A stretch of 64,000 bases of DNA from Cymbomonas tetramitiformis (GCA_001247695.2 LGRX02027793.1:37938-101937), one strand, 5' to 3'; numbered from the stretch's first letter, positions 12,060 through 23,583 are shown. The notes: generated by a model from the sequence alone, not told the origin. Translations and numbers: made by a program.

Positions 12060-13515
12060 ATATGATCAGTTCATAGCCAGCGCCAGCCAGTAGGCATGAT
12101 CAGTCCATAGCCAGTGCCAGCCATCAGGTATGATGAGTCCGCTAGCTAGTGCCAGCCATTAGGTATGATGAGTCCAGTTAAAGCCAGCCATTAGTATGAT
12201 CAGTCCATAGCCAGCGCCAGCCATTAGGCATGATCAGTTCATAGCCAGCGCCAGCCATCACAGTGGCATGACTGCCCATAGCCAGCGCCAGCCATCAGGT
12301 AAGGACCAGTCCACAGCTGTGCCAGCCATTAGGTATGATCAGTCCATAGTCAGTGCCAGCCAATAGGTATGATCAGTTCAGGGCCAGTGCCAGCCATCAG
12401 GTAAGTGACCAGTCATAGCTGGGGTGCCAGCCATTAGGTATGATCGTCTGCATAGCCAGCGTTCTCAGCCAGTAGGCATGATCAGTCATAGCCAGCGCCA
12501 GCCATCAGCTATGATCAGTTCATAGCCAGTGCCAGCCATCAGGCATGATCAGTCCATATTAGTGCCAGCCATCAGGTATGATCAGTCCATAGCTGAAGCT
12601 GCCATTAGGTATGATCAGTCCATAGCCAGCGCCAAAGCCAGTAGGCAAAGTGATCGTGGTTCATAGCCAGCGCCAGCCATCAGGTATGATCAATCCATAG
12701 CTAGTGCCAGCCAATAGGCATGATCAGTCCATAGTCAGTGCCAGCCAGTAGGCATGATCAGTTCATAGCCAGCGCCAGCCATCAGGTATGACCAGTCCAT
12801 AGCTAGTGCCAGCCATTAGGTATGATCAGTGCATAGCTAGTGCCAGCCAGTAGGCATTAGATCAGTCTCAGGTAGCCAGCGCCAGCCATCAGGTATGATC
12901 AGTCTATAGCTAGTGCCAGCCATTAGGTATGATCAGTCCATAGCTAGTGCCAGCCAGTAGGCATGATCAGTTCATAGCCAGCGCCCAGCCATCAGTATGA
13001 CCAGTCCATAGCTATGCCAGCCATTAGGTATGATCAGTCCATAGCCAGCGCCAGCTAGTAGGCATGATCAGTTCATAGCCAGCGCCCAGCCATCAGTATG
13101 ACTAGTCTATAGCTAGTGCCAGCCATTAGGTGCGATCAGTCCAGCCAGCGCCAGCCACACAAGTAGCGATCAGTTCATAGCCAGCGCCGTCATCAGGTAT
13201 GATCAGTTCATAGCCAGCCAGCCATCAGCAGGCATGACTTCGTGTGCATAGCTAGTGCCAGCCTATTAGGGGTATGATCAGTCCATAGCCAGCGCCAGCC
13301 AGTGGTGGCATGACTGTCTATGCCGCGCCAGCCACCAGGTATGATCAGTGTGGCCAGCCAGTGCCAGCCATTAGGCAGATCAGTCATCCATAGCCAGCGC
13401 CAGCCAGTAGGCATGATCAGTTCATAGCCAGCGCCAGCCATCAGGTATGACCAGTCCATAGCTAGTGCCAGCCATCAGCTATGATGAGTCTATAGCTAGT
13501 GCCAGCCAGTAGGTA
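12060..13515. repeat. 34-bp minisatellite
   Basis: About 43 imperfect units share the core tatgatcagtccatagc followed by cagcgccagcca. Units differ at ggtatg/ggcatg, agtcc/agttc, and agccagcg/agctagtg. The central part (12290-12660 and 13130-13390) is the most degraded. The 83-codon minus-strand ORF inside it is a repeat artefact. Confidence 0.95.
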
Positions 13516-13789
13516 AATATAAGGTGCCTGTGAAATAGCATTGTTTTCCTCCATGCCATGCTGCTGCCCCATACGCATGGAATGGGGTTTTGATACGAGG
13601 CTCGTGGAAATAAGCCCCACAGCACCTACACTTTAGCACACGAGAGTGGAAGGGTATCAAGCACACACGCCGGCACTCTCACTCACATTGCATCTGCTAC
13701 CACTTTCGCTAGCATCGGGACTCGCTTTGCACAACCAGGTTGCACATGCACTCCACGCGCTGCATTCAAGAACATTCAAGAGAACTTAC

Positions 13790-13873
13790 CGCACTGTTGC
13801 CACTGATTGTGTTATTCGTGATAATCAATGTGTTGTTCCCATCAATGTCCGTATATATAACTCCCCCATAGAG
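13790..13873 (-). CDS. Pmp-like beta-helix exon, 84 nt, phase 0
   Basis: The acceptor is gacag and the donor is gtaagt. The 28 codons start LYGGVIYTDIDG and end NTISGNSA, so the GG-V start and G-N-S-A end are preserved with one extra loop residue. It lies between the 34-bp minisatellite and the tandem units at 14.7 kb and belongs to the same minus-strand exon series. Confidence 0.75.
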
Positions 13874-13879
13874 CTGTCA

Positions 13880-14695
13880 TGATGAAATAATGCACACCAA
13901 CATCCTCACGGCATTCCTCTCTCCCCTTTGCACCTAACGCTCCCCTCCACTATCCATCCATTCCAAAGATCGATGCTCATGTGATGCACATCAACAATAT
14001 AAGCCGCAGCATGATGAGCCGCTCGCCAGTGCCAGCCGTCAGCCGTATATATACCTCCGAAGGCAAACGCTGCAGCGTCTCCAAATGCCGCATACACCAG
14101 TTGATCGCAAACTGCCTACCCGCTGAAAATTCCGCCACTCGCAGAGATCGCTGCTGCCAACTCAGCTGCCTCCGCAGTTCCGAACAGTTCGCAACTCCAA
14201 CAACGGATTCACCAAGGAAAGTGCCACAAAGACACTAGAAATATTCCACGACGTACACCGCACGAGCATAAAAAACGGCAACGAAGAAAGTCGAAGCTCG
14301 GAACCGTCCGACGGATCACGAGACAGCCACACTAACAAGCCGCGCGACAACCACAAGCACGAGAAGTGAACGACCCCAACATTCGTCGTCAATTCCACAC
14401 GTCAAGAAAAGTTCGCACTGCAGAACCACTCGCCCGAATTGAAGCCTTGCGAAGAAAGAAAATTACTTCACTGTCGCGTGTAAACGTATCCTGCAGCAAC
14501 TCCGCGGATCGCGAACCAGTAGACGAAAGCAGAAAGATCTCCACAGAAATACACGACGAAAGGCCCGCCTCCGTGACACCCCGATTGGGGCGTCACACAC
14601 TCTGTGTCATATTCCGATCGGGCCCCCATCCCGGGCGCGGCAGAGTCGCGCCTGCTGCAATTCCAGTACAGAATAAACGAAAATATCACAGGCGA
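13880..14695. other. No recognisable gene
   Basis: This appears to be intron-like sequence. Around 14000-14100 the minus strand reads FGGIYTADG, which faintly resembles the start of the 13790 exon. No acceptor/donor pair delimits it, so I do not call an exon. Confidence 0.4.
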
Positions 14696-14699
14696 TAAT

Positions 14700-14870
14700 T
14701 GAGAAATGCACCCTGAAGCGCACGAGGCTGGCAGCGCACCAAGCACACTGCAGCCTACCTGCAATGTGAAGCACACGAGGGTGACAGCGCACCAAGCACA
14801 CTGCAGCCTACCTGGACTCTGAAGCGCACGAGGGTAACAGCGCACCAAGCACACTACAGACACTCTCACT
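14700..14870. repeat. Tandem ~56-bp units
   Basis: Three units contain gacagcgcaccaagcacact plus gcagcctacctg, ending in cagacactctcac. They are the same units as in the right arm of the fold-back at 5048-5294. Confidence 0.85.
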
Positions 14871-15259
14871 ATTCACACAACCTCTACTAGGTCATGTTAG
14901 CCTCAGGAGTCGCACTGTGTGATCAGATGGTGCACGCACCCTAAGCACCACATGCACCGTACCGCTTGCCATATGGATATTCCACCGAGCTAACCACTGT
15001 CCCATTACATTCTCATGCTCACCGCAGTATGCTGTGCATCACGGCATCTGAGCATGTGCCGAAAAAGAATGTGGTCCCCCATATGTGGTCCCTGAGAAGA
15101 AGATTGTGGTCCCCCATACAAACAAAATGTGCTGCCCTCGCTTGCACACACATACAGCAGGTCACACCCGTGGACGTCGCGAGCAAGCTTCAGATGCCCA
15201 CTACTCCGCAGACTGGGGGGGCAAGCTGCGCGTGTATGGGCGCTCTAATGAGTACGTAC

Positions 15260-15340
15260 CGCACGGTTATCATTGATGCTGCTATTCGTAATCGTCAACG
15301 TCCTGCCCTCAGAAATATAGGCAACTACCCCAGATTTGGA
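15260..15340 (-). CDS. Pmp-like beta-helix exon, 81 nt, phase 0
   Basis: The acceptor is ttacag and the donor is gtacgt. The 27 codons start SKSGVVAYISEG and end SSINDNRA. The usual GG is reduced to a single G (SGVV). It is a paralogue of the exon at 4777 and shares about 150 bp of the sequence that follows the donor. Confidence 0.75.
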
Positions 15341-15344
15341 CTGT

Positions 15345-15945
15345 AATGATAACCCAATAACACACATCACCATCCCCACGACCATCCCACGACATTCCTC
15401 TCACTCCCCAGCACCAAATCCTCCCCTCCACTATCCATACTTTGCGAACGATGATGCTAATCTGCAGCTTTACTATGAAGACCACGATTTGATAGATGTT
15501 GGAATTCCGTTAGGTAGTATCGCAAAATGCAAACAATATTTACCACTCGTAAACTTTATAGACAATGCACTCGGCAAACCGCCGTGAATTTAGGCGCCAT
15601 ATCATTAGTTTACGATTTGGTCATGCTTTGTCGATGGTTGGTCGGCTGATCGCGGAGCAGGGCGAGGGTGAAAGTTCTGGTCTCATATCACTCACAGGTT
15701 CTCACTAACTGTCACAACACTCAGATCCCTCACGGTAACTGTCCAAATTTGCTCGTACTACTGCAACGTATCTGCATCGTTGCTTTCTTATTTGAGTCTA
15801 CTGTTACAATCAGTGTTGTAGGGTTTCGGCCCCTTAATTTAGGGTGTCTCAGGGTTTCTTTTGCTCTTAACATCGTATTGCTGGCAGGCACACTGCATAG
15901 CATCTTGTCCAAATATGAGTGCAACGGCATGGTTGTGGTTTCAGT
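15345..15945. other. No recognisable gene
   Basis: Intron-like, fairly AT-rich sequence with only short ORFs and no element homology that I can see. Confidence 0.4.
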
Positions 15946-15949
15946 ATCA

Positions 15950-17785
15950 GGGAACCGTGACTCCCGCAAGGCAATCAGTGCAAGGGCTTCAGTCACGTGG
16001 AGTTTGTGCTGGGGGTAGAGGGCTACAGGTGCAAGTTGGTGGCGGATGCGCAGGTTCGGATGAGGGCAACCCAGTTTATCATTTTCAACCCCTTGGGACA
16101 GCCCTTGGGGATTCTGGCTGTGACGTGGGTGGGCAAGCTCTCTCAAGACCAGGCTGTAGGGGCAGAGTGGTGGCGTGGGATGTGGGCTTGGTGGTGGAGG
16201 GGTGGCTCGAGTTGCGGAGGTGAGCCGGCTCCAGAGGCACAGCAGCAGTGCACCGGCAGGACAGCCGCAGAGGGGCTCAGGTGGCCCAGTGAGGCTCGGT
16301 GAGCAGCGGGGTGGTCCTGCGCGTGGGCTTGGTGGTGGTGATATGGTTTGCGCAGCTCGGGGGGCAGGGATGATTCGGATTCAGGCACAAGGCAGTAGTG
16401 CGCTGGCGGTGCAGATGCAGAGGGGCTCGGGATGCTCAGGGACGCTTAGGGGGTCCCATTCTTCACTTGTGAGCTCCGGAGAATCCGGATAAGTGTCCCG
16501 AAGTGTGTGCGGAATCCTTTGATCCCCGGCGTGGGTACATAGTGCAGTCTTCTGTGGCTACGGGGTGCCAAAGGAGTCGCAAGGATAAGCATTCACACAC
16601 ATGCTGGCGGTGCGGATGCAGATGGGCTGTCAGCGACTTCCCTTCCTTGATGGTGCCGAAGAAGATGTGGGGACTGTTCATCGAGTGTGTGATGGTTGCA
16701 CTTCGGAGGATGCGGGTGGACACAGAGGACGTCGAGGCCTACAAGCTGCTCTTTTTGCTCTCGTGCCTGGTTCTTCAGCCGGTCCTGCAGGGGGTGAAGC
16801 AGGGTGTGGCCGAGGTCATTAAAGAGCGTTGCGCCCGCTTCCTGCGCGGTGAGTGGGAGGGGCTGCATGCGGAGGTGCCGGAGGATCGACGAGCTGTGGC
16901 CGAGGCGGATGAGGAACGAGTGCTCTGAGAAGCTGTGCGGTTGCTGAAGGCGGGGCAGCTGGCAAAGGCATGCGAAAGGCTGGAGCTGGCCAAGCTGGCA
17001 CCGGCGACGGAGTAGACGTTGCTGAAGCCGGAGCGGTTGCATTCAGCAAAGACAGACAGGAGGCAAGATGCGGGGAAGGATCGCCGGCGGGAGCTTCGGG
17101 AGCAGGCGCTTTCGATGAGGCAATACGTAATCTGCTGCGGGCCTCCAGACCGGGCAGCTCTCAGTGGCGCTGGGAGCATATGTGGGCGGTCCATGTCTCC
17201 GGTGGGCGGGATGCACTGTTGGAGGTGTGCAACCATCTGGCGCGGTGGGTTGGGCCCCGGCAGGGGTTCGGGAGTGGTTGGCAGGCGATAGGTTACTGGC
17301 GTTGCTGAAGGACGACCTCAGCGTCAACGTCCGGCCGATTGAGTGTGGCGAAGTTCTCCAGAAGCTCGTGGCGAAGGTCATATGCAGGCAGCGTGTGAAG
17401 GCCTTCAGGGCTCAATTCTGTGGGCGGCGACAGGATGACGAGCATGGTGGACTGCGGGCGCACCAGATTGGGCGGATCGACGAGAAGGGGTGGAGAGGTT
17501 GGTGCTGATGGACAGGGCGTGGGAGGACACGTTCAAGGAGACAGACTATGCCACGCAGGATGGATTGGGTGGTGGGACTCAGGAATCTGAAGGAACGCAG
17601 CATGAGCAGTCTGGGCAGGCTTCCAGCGGGGCAGGCGTGATGACATCGAGGCTTTTGGAGAGCATGGAGGATGTGCAGCGGGAGGCGGATCATTTGAGCA
17701 ATGCATTGCTCACATGCAAGCATTTTCCTTTCGATGGAGACAGTTTAGATGGAGTCCATCTAAACGGGATAACAAACAATTAATG
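15950..17785 (+). pseudogene. LINE-A: non-LTR reverse transcriptase remnant
   Basis: The 5' part (15950-16500) is a dispersed repeat also present at 2.9-3.5 kb (inverted) and 28.0-28.4 kb. From about 16500 the + strand encodes a LINE-type protein in shifting frames. At 16740-16860 it reads LVLQPVLQGVKQGV and RFLRGEWEGLH. At 17100-17300 it reads RPGSSQWRWEHMWA. At 17320-17400 it reads VRPIECGEVLQKLVAKVICR, matching the VRPI-x-x-GEVL-x-x-LV-x-K block of algal non-LTR RTs. Frames change at about 16930, 17060, 17300 and 17500. From 17490 the ERLVLMDRAWED segment is homologous to 27030-27240. No catalytic YxDD region is present, so this is a truncated pseudogene. Confidence 0.75.
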
Positions 17786-17789
17786 CAGA

Positions 17790-18150
17790 TATCACGTAGT
17801 CGGTAAACATCTCCGACGATTTCTTGATTGGACTATTGATGGGACACCCCTTTTCAATTTTAAGCATTTGTAGCGAAGACGGTGACGTGTTGCCTTGTTC
17901 AACGAGGTCAAGACTGCAACGGAATCGTTCGTCTTTTGTGTCTTCGAATTCTGATGGAAATGTACGAAGAATGAGCTAATAAAGGGGGTCAGGCTCATAT
18001 CTGCCGCTCAAGTATTACACCCAAAGCATCTCCAGCCGTGTTGCAGATGGCATCACTCTGCCCTGAGATTCATTTCAATGATATCCAACATATCACCACC
18101 TAACAAAGTGAGCTGCGCTCTCCCACAGCCTAAATTGCTCACCAAAACCA
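17790..18150. other. No recognisable gene
   Basis: A short unassigned spacer between the LINE-A remnant and the first tandem exon array. Confidence 0.4.
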
Positions 18151-18208
18151 AGGGTGACGGGCAACCAACGTGGAGCTCCAGCAGACGCGAGCTTCACGAA
18201 GCACCCAC

Positions 18209-19273
18209 CCAGGCAGTGTTCCCGGTAATGTTGCCTTCGCTGATTAACACATCGCCGCTGGAGTCTATGTAGGCAAACCCTCCATCCTGTGACACCATAC
18301 CCTCATCCCCGGCATCATGGCTGCACGCGATGGGCACTCAACGTGGCGCTCCAGCAGGAGAGAGCTTTTACGAAGCACCACCCACATCAGCAGTGTTCCC
18401 GATCATGTTGCATTCGCTGATGGACACATCGCCACTCTTGTCTATGTAGGCGACACCTCCACGCTATGACACCATACCCCCATCCCCGTTCCCCAGCGGG
18501 TGATCAGTGCGCCTCTCTGCATTGGCGCCCACATACACGCCCACCCACCAATTCCCTCCTCCGCATCGGCTCACTAGCATCATGGCTGCACGTGATGGGC
18601 ACTCAACGTGGCGCTTCAGCAGGCGCGAGCTTCACAAAGCACCACCCACCACATCTGCAGTGTTCCCAGTCATGGTGCATTCGCTGATGGACACATAGCC
18701 GTTGGAGTCTATGTAGGCCACACCTCCACGCTACGACGCCATACCCCCATCAACGTGCCCCAGCAGGTGATCAGTGCGCCTCTCTGGATTGGGGCCCATA
18801 TACATGCCCACCGACCGATACCCTCCTCCGCATCTGCTCACTAGCATCATGGCTGCATGCGATGGGCATTCAACATGGTGCTTCAGCACGCGCGAGCTTC
18901 ACGAAGCACCACTCACCTTAGTTGCAGCGTTCCCGGTCATGTGGCATTCGCTGATGGACACATCGCCGCTGGAGTCTATGAACGCCACACCTCCGCGCTG
19001 CGACACCATACCCCCATCAACGTACCCCAGCAGCGGATCAGTGCGCCTCTCTGCATCGGCGCCCACATGCATGCCCACCGACCAAATACCCTCCTCTGCA
19101 TTTGATCACTAGCATCATGGCTGCACTTGATGGGCGGTCAACGTGGCGCTCCCGCTGGTGTGAGCTTCACAAAGCATCAACGACCCACCCACCTCAGCTG
19201 CAGTGTTCCCGGTCATGTTGCATTCGCTGATGGACACATTGCCACTGGAATATATGCAGGCCACACCTCCGTC
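18209..19273 (-). CDS. Exon array A: five Pmp-like beta-helix mini-exons
   Basis: Five phase-0 minus-strand exons lie at 18209-18286 (78 nt), 18386-18463 (78), 18650-18730 (81), 18917-18997 (81) and 19193-19273 (81). Each follows an AG acceptor (cacag, catag or cgcag) and ends at a GT donor (gtgggt or gtgagt). Each encodes one coil with the consensus GG-V/F-A-Y-I at residues 2-6, a variable loop at residues 7-11 (DSSGD, DKSGD, DSNGY), and VSISECNMTGNTA at the end. Introns are 99, 186, 186 and 195 nt, the first shortened by an internal deletion. The series is interrupted after 19373 by DIRS-B and resumes at 25034. The coils resemble Chlamydia-type Pmp repeats, so a secreted or cell-surface beta-helix is likely. 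Ligand and role cannot be read from the sequence. Confidence 0.8.
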
Positions 19274-19499
19274 CTGTGGCACCATGCCCCCATCCCCGTG
19301 CCCTACCAGGTGATTAGTGCGCCTCTCTGCATTGGCGCCCCATACATGCCCACCAACCGATACTCTCGTTCAAATCAGTTTCTGCTAACTATTGGAATCT
19401 CCAATGCCTGCTGATTAGTTTGGTGTAAAGTGTTTGAAAATGCATTTAGTGTTTTTTTGAATGCTTTTTAAATTCTAGTTTGATGAGATGTCAAGACTG

Positions 19500-19760
19500 T
19501 CTGCAAGTCACCAAAAGGAAAGAGTCTCTGGATTGGGAGCGGTGGGAAGAGCAAAATGAACAGAGCTGAACAGGTGTGTCACTTCGTGGCTACTTGTACG
19601 TCCTGTTTGTGTCATGGAGCTACATATGTCATGCGGCTCTACTGCAGCAGGAGTCGCAGATTCTGAAAGTCTGAAACCACAAAAATTCCGTTGCAATCCA
19701 ATTTGAACTCTCTCTTTTGCGCGAATCCTCATTTGCCATGAAACCAGAGATGAAACTGTG
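19500..19760 (-). repeat. DIRS-B terminal repeat, 3' copy
   Basis: This matches 24740-24950 in the same orientation, and related debris at 35550-35850, 50560-50830 and 62470-62830. Shared landmarks are gcagcaggagtcgc and tctgaaaccacaaaaattcc. Confidence 0.8.
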
Positions 19761-19787
19761 AGACACACAAAAGAAATCTGATCTCTG

Positions 19788-20150
19788 TCACTGAGACCAT
19801 GTTAACCACTCGAAGTAGTAGTTCATGTCTGCGTCCCTCAGAGTTGTCAGGTCATTATAGTGCTGCACTGCAGAAGAGAACTGTGACCAGCCTCCAAAGA
19901 AACACACTTTCTCCATTGCAACACCTACAGCTCGAGCACACATCGTGGCACCCTTCCGAGTGCTGTGTGCAGAAAAGTGGCCGCCCTCCGGGGGTTTGCA
20001 ATCCACCTCGCTGAGAGCCAGACCAATCCAGTCATTAGCAACTGAAGCCTTGACGATCTTCGGGTTCTCGAGTAGCAGCCAGTAGCCATCAGGTTGAGTG
20101 CTCGAAGACCTGCTCCAAGCTGCATCACGGTGCGCTTCCCAGTGCAACAC
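19788..20150 (-). pseudogene. DIRS-B tyrosine recombinase, C-terminal half
   Basis: The frame encodes the catalytic end of a tyrosine recombinase: HFSAHSTRKGATMCARA holds the H-x-x-R box, and GGWSQFSSAVQHYND holds the second W/H-box equivalent and the nucleophile tyrosine. It would cleave and rejoin the circular DNA intermediate during integration. It is separated from the N-terminal half (20178-21410) by a stop and frame change near 20178. The catalytic residues are all still there in this piece. Confidence 0.75.
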
Positions 20151-20177
20151 CGGCTCTCTCAGCCGATAAACTCCTCT

Positions 20178-21410
20178 TCAGGGAATGCACAAGCGCCTCT
20201 TCACCAGGTGGTGCCATCGTCCTTTCCCCTTAAGGAGAACCACAGAGAGCTCATTGTCGCCACACTGAACGTGTTGTCGTGACAACGATGTCCCCAAGTC
20301 TGGCCTGCCGAAAGTCACAAAGGCAATGAGCACGTAGGTGAGGGCTCGCAACAATCGTGGCTCTTCAGCAGACTGCAGTGTCAGGTTCAGCGCTGCCTCG
20401 TGTGCACGTCCTACGTGTTTTATTGGCTGCCACGTCCTCTGGGTCTCGATATTTTCCTCCTGCACCGCCAGCTCCGCCTGGATGGTTGCCATGCCTTTCA
20501 CAGCTCGGGTCACAGCATGGCCCTTCGCTGGTCTAGGAAGCAGGTCCTCGTGGTAGTTGTTGATTGCTGACAGGTACGGCTGCAAGGAAGCTAATTTGAC
20601 GCCTCCGTCTCTCCGCATGGAGGCGATATAAAGCAACCCAATTGCCTCCGTCGCTGGCAACCACGGCCGTTGGTGCTGTTCACAAAAATGAATGAAGCGC
20701 CGCGCCTTCGGCCCGTAATTGCCCAGCGTCGTGTCCAGCAGTGCTTTCTTCTGCATCTTCACTGCTAGCTCTGTGAGCCGGCACTGTCCCAACTCACCCC
20801 TCCACCGCTCACAGGGTGAGCGCGTGAGGTAGTTCTCTACTGCACCACCGTGCTTGTTCTCTTCGTAGTCGCCTCCGCGGTCGATGTTCTCGCTGTCCAC
20901 GTCTGCTGCCTCGGCCGTCAGCTCCGACAAGTCCGCGCTGTCAATGATCTTGAAGTTTTCCTCAGATAGGTCAAGTGTCTCCTCGTCGCCGTCGTCGTAC
21001 AGCACGTGCGCCTCACCGTTTTCGTTGAACTTCTGCACCACTCTCAGGTAGAAGCAGTCATCGTCCTTCCAGAACACCTCGATTTTTGAGCCCTCGGTCG
21101 CCTTGCTAGCCGTCGTACACATCGCCGATCTCTTGCGCACTTCAGCAGCGTAGTAGCTCACGGGCAGGCCTCGATGAAGAACATCACAGCGTCCCACTTT
21201 AAGGCTCCGAGCAGCTCGAACCCTCCCAGCCTGCTCGGAGTGAACAGGTCTCTGCGTCTCGGCATGATCACCACCTCGGTCGCCAGAGCTTCCAGGTCCC
21301 TGAATCAGGATTGGCGCGGCCAGTACGGAGTCACCACCGTCGCCGCAGCTCCTTCCTCCCGCAGCTTGTGCGCCACCTCGTCCAGCAATGCCCACGGGGG
21401 CTTCACCCAA
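20178..21410 (-). pseudogene. DIRS-B Tudor-like domain plus recombinase N-terminal half
   Basis: A 410-codon frame. About the first 100 residues are a frame-shifted methyltransferase-region remnant. Around residues 110-155 a compact domain reads EVFWKDDDCFYLRVVQ and then HVLYDDGDEETLDLSEE, which resembles a Tudor/agenet fold. From about residue 215 the tyrosine recombinase N-terminal (SAM-like) domain follows (TTLGNYGPKARRFIHFCEQH, ATEAIGLLYIASM, LQPYLSAINNYHEDL). The frame runs on into the core (LRALTYVLIAFVTFGRPDL, with the first catalytic arginine in GRPD) and stops at 20178. The Tudor-like segment is also found in the fragment at 7.8 kb. Confidence 0.65.
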
Positions 21411-21425
21411 TTGTTCTCCCCCCCC

Positions 21426-21715
21426 CTAGTCGTACCCCAAAGAGTCCACGCCCTCGCATCGCAGGTCTCTCCACGCAGCGTAGTACCGTGGAAGCTGCGC
21501 GGAGATCTTGGAAGCGAACCGGTGCATCATGAACGGGCCCAGCATCTCGCAGGCCCACTCAAACCAATTTCGATTAAGCCTCCAGTCGTCGAGGTCCTCG
21601 CAGCGAGAAAGGTTGTCGGCCCACACGTTGGCCTCGCTGCGAATGTACCGAGCTTGTAGCTCGATGTCGTGAACAGAGTCTTCGCATCCTCCTAATCAAG
21701 TCCAGGTGTGCTATA
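21426..21715 (-). pseudogene. DIRS-B RNase H C-terminus and downstream domain
   Basis: LDLIRRMRRL (about 21690) and NVWADNLSR (about 21610) are the last helix and terminal aspartate region of DIRS RNase H. They are followed by WACEMLGPFMMHRFASKI and SAQLPRYYAAWRDLRCEGVD, the beginning of the methyltransferase-like domain that follows RNase H in DIRS elements. The domain breaks off before its NPP motif. Confidence 0.65.
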
Positions 21716-22200
21716 GGACAACGTGCAATGTCATACGCGAGGTGACGTAATAGTGTCACACATGTCTATAGTGTCATGCGCGCCTTGAATACGCATCCGG
21801 GGACCCCTGTCGTAAAGGGAAATCCCCCTCGTGGGAGTGCACAGTACCACTGTACTGTGCAATAATGTGTCATACTGCAGTAGTGACACCTAGCACTGCA
21901 TAATACTGCATGAGAAGTACCTGATAGGTCAATGGGACTTGACCATGCTGACTAGGATCAACTGAGAGTTGAGAGAATGGGCAAGTGCCACAAAACAGTT
22001 GAGTTTTCTTATGTGCTTTGAGCCGACAGTACTAATATCTGTATACTAATTCTTACTGCAAGTATATGCATTAAGTTGGGACATAGTACCTAAAAGTGAC
22101 ATAGTTCACTAGACCTGTATAAGACATAATATAGAACCTTGTATTATATGTGTACCACAGTGTGCTATAAGTATGGAGTGTTACAGCCGACTCCTACACC
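21716..22200. mobile_element. Insertion inside DIRS-B RNase H
   Basis: About 480 bp of non-coding, AT-richer sequence separates LYCDNQ (about 22220-22240) from LDLIRRMRRL, which are nearly contiguous in the other DIRS-B copy (7095-7165). gtgtgctata occurs at both edges (21707 and 22161). It may be a small non-autonomous transposon. Exact borders and a target-site duplication could not be fixed. Confidence 0.5.
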
Positions 22201-23116
22201 AGGTTCCTGGAGGTGAAGTCTGGTTGTCGCAGTAGAGTCGGACGACCTTGATCTCCAGGTCCTTCAGGAACGCCTGCACGGTCTTGTACACGGCTTCCCG
22301 CTCCAGGTGTGTGATGTGCCAGTTGCGCATCTCATCCGGCCAGAAACCTCTCGCGGGGACTTGAGGTTCAGCATTCCTCCCCAGGCCATCATCTAAAAGT
22401 CCGTGCGCAGCTTCGTTCTCATCGGGGACCTCCAGATCTTGCGCCTGTTCCACCTCCTCATCACAGGCAGTCTGGACCACCTCTCTAAGTCCCCTGGTGC
22501 TGCACGCAAGATTTTTACCTTTGCTCCCCAGCTTCCGCCAGCACGAAGTAGAGCTCCCGTAGGTAGAGTCTCGCTGCTGGTACTGCCAGGTACACCGATT
22601 GGCAGAGCCCCGTGAAAGACGCCAGTCTTCTTTCAGGAATCCACCTCCGATTTCTTGCTGCGTCGGACAGGAACCCCTTGTGTGAATTTTGTGCACCCGA
22701 CGCTCCGTGACACAGAACTGTCCCAACTTCAGGTGTACCTCCAAGCCAAGGTGCTCCGCCACCTGCACTGGATCCCATTGGCCATTATTCTCGTTCCGTC
22801 GTAGGCCCAGCCGATGAAGCACGAGTTGAACTTTTTCTCGAGGCAGAAAGCCTTCTCGCTGAGACTCGACGAGCACCAAAAAATAGTCCATGTACGGCAG
22901 CACCCGCATCCCGCTGAGACGGTTCGCGTCCTCGTCAGTGCCACCTGCTCTGCGACGGACTGACCATCGCTGTTGTACCACGGAACCGTCCTGTAGCTTC
23001 TTGATCTCCCTGCGATCTTCTGCTGCTTGCGGTGAACGTAGCGCCTCCACCATCATGCACATGAACTTGCAGAACACCCGCAGTTGCAGTTCCACCCGAA
23101 CGGGACCGCTGTGCAT
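22181..23116 (-). pseudogene. DIRS-B reverse transcriptase (motif C on) and RNase H start
   Basis: A 311-codon frame. Residues 73-83 read LPYMDYFLVLV where RT motif C should read YMDD, so the second catalytic aspartate is tyrosine. EHLGLEVHLKLGQF (about 120) is the RT connection region. GFWPDEMRNWHITHLEREAV (about 265-285) and VRLYCDNQ hold the RNase H glutamate and second aspartate. The frame then enters the inserted sequence and ends. The motif-A part of RT lies in other frames at 23130-23435. Confidence 0.75.
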
Positions 23117-23129
23117 TGAAACAGCTCCC

Positions 23130-23583
23130 CTAGCAGGTCAAACTGCATGAACCGCTTAAAGTCCGGGTGGATTCCCAGTGCACGAACCCGTCCTGCAGGT
23201 CGAATCTGAAGCACCAGTCACCCGGCTTTGCCAGCCTGCGCAGCTTCTTCAGCGTCTCCATCTTCACATAATTTTTCGCACACCACTGGTTCAACCATCG
23301 GAAGTCCACCACCAGTCTCCACTTCTTCGTACCCAGTTTCGATACCAAAAAGGTGCGCGAAACGTTCAATCTCCTCTTCGCTCTTGTCCACGCACCGTCC
23401 TCCAGCAGCCTCTCCTTCTCTGCGTCCAGCCACACCTGCTGTTGACGCGAAGCAGGTCAGTGACACACCGTGGTCAAACGGAGGCAGAGACCTGCACGTC
23501 CACCTCAACTTCACGCCTTGAGTGATCCACTGCATCATTCCCGCGCACCATGCTCCCCTCCGCTGTCTCACCTGCTGCTGCAT
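23130..23583 (-). pseudogene. DIRS-B reverse transcriptase N-terminal part
   Basis: Overlapping frames contain SRTFLVSKLGTKKWRLVVDF followed by RWLNQW (fingers/palm entry), then WCFRFDLQDGF (motif A with its aspartate). A frameshift at about 23155 separates this from the motif-C frame at 22181-23116. Confidence 0.7.

Noticed and set aside
12060..13515. Tandem arrays as CRISPR loci
   Set aside because: Units are directly adjacent with no unique spacers between constant repeats, no cas genes are present, and the context is eukaryotic.
14000..14110. FGGIYTADG on the minus strand as another Pmp-like exon
   Set aside because: No suitable acceptor/donor pair bounds a 3n segment, and the conserved x-x-x-N-x-A end is absent.
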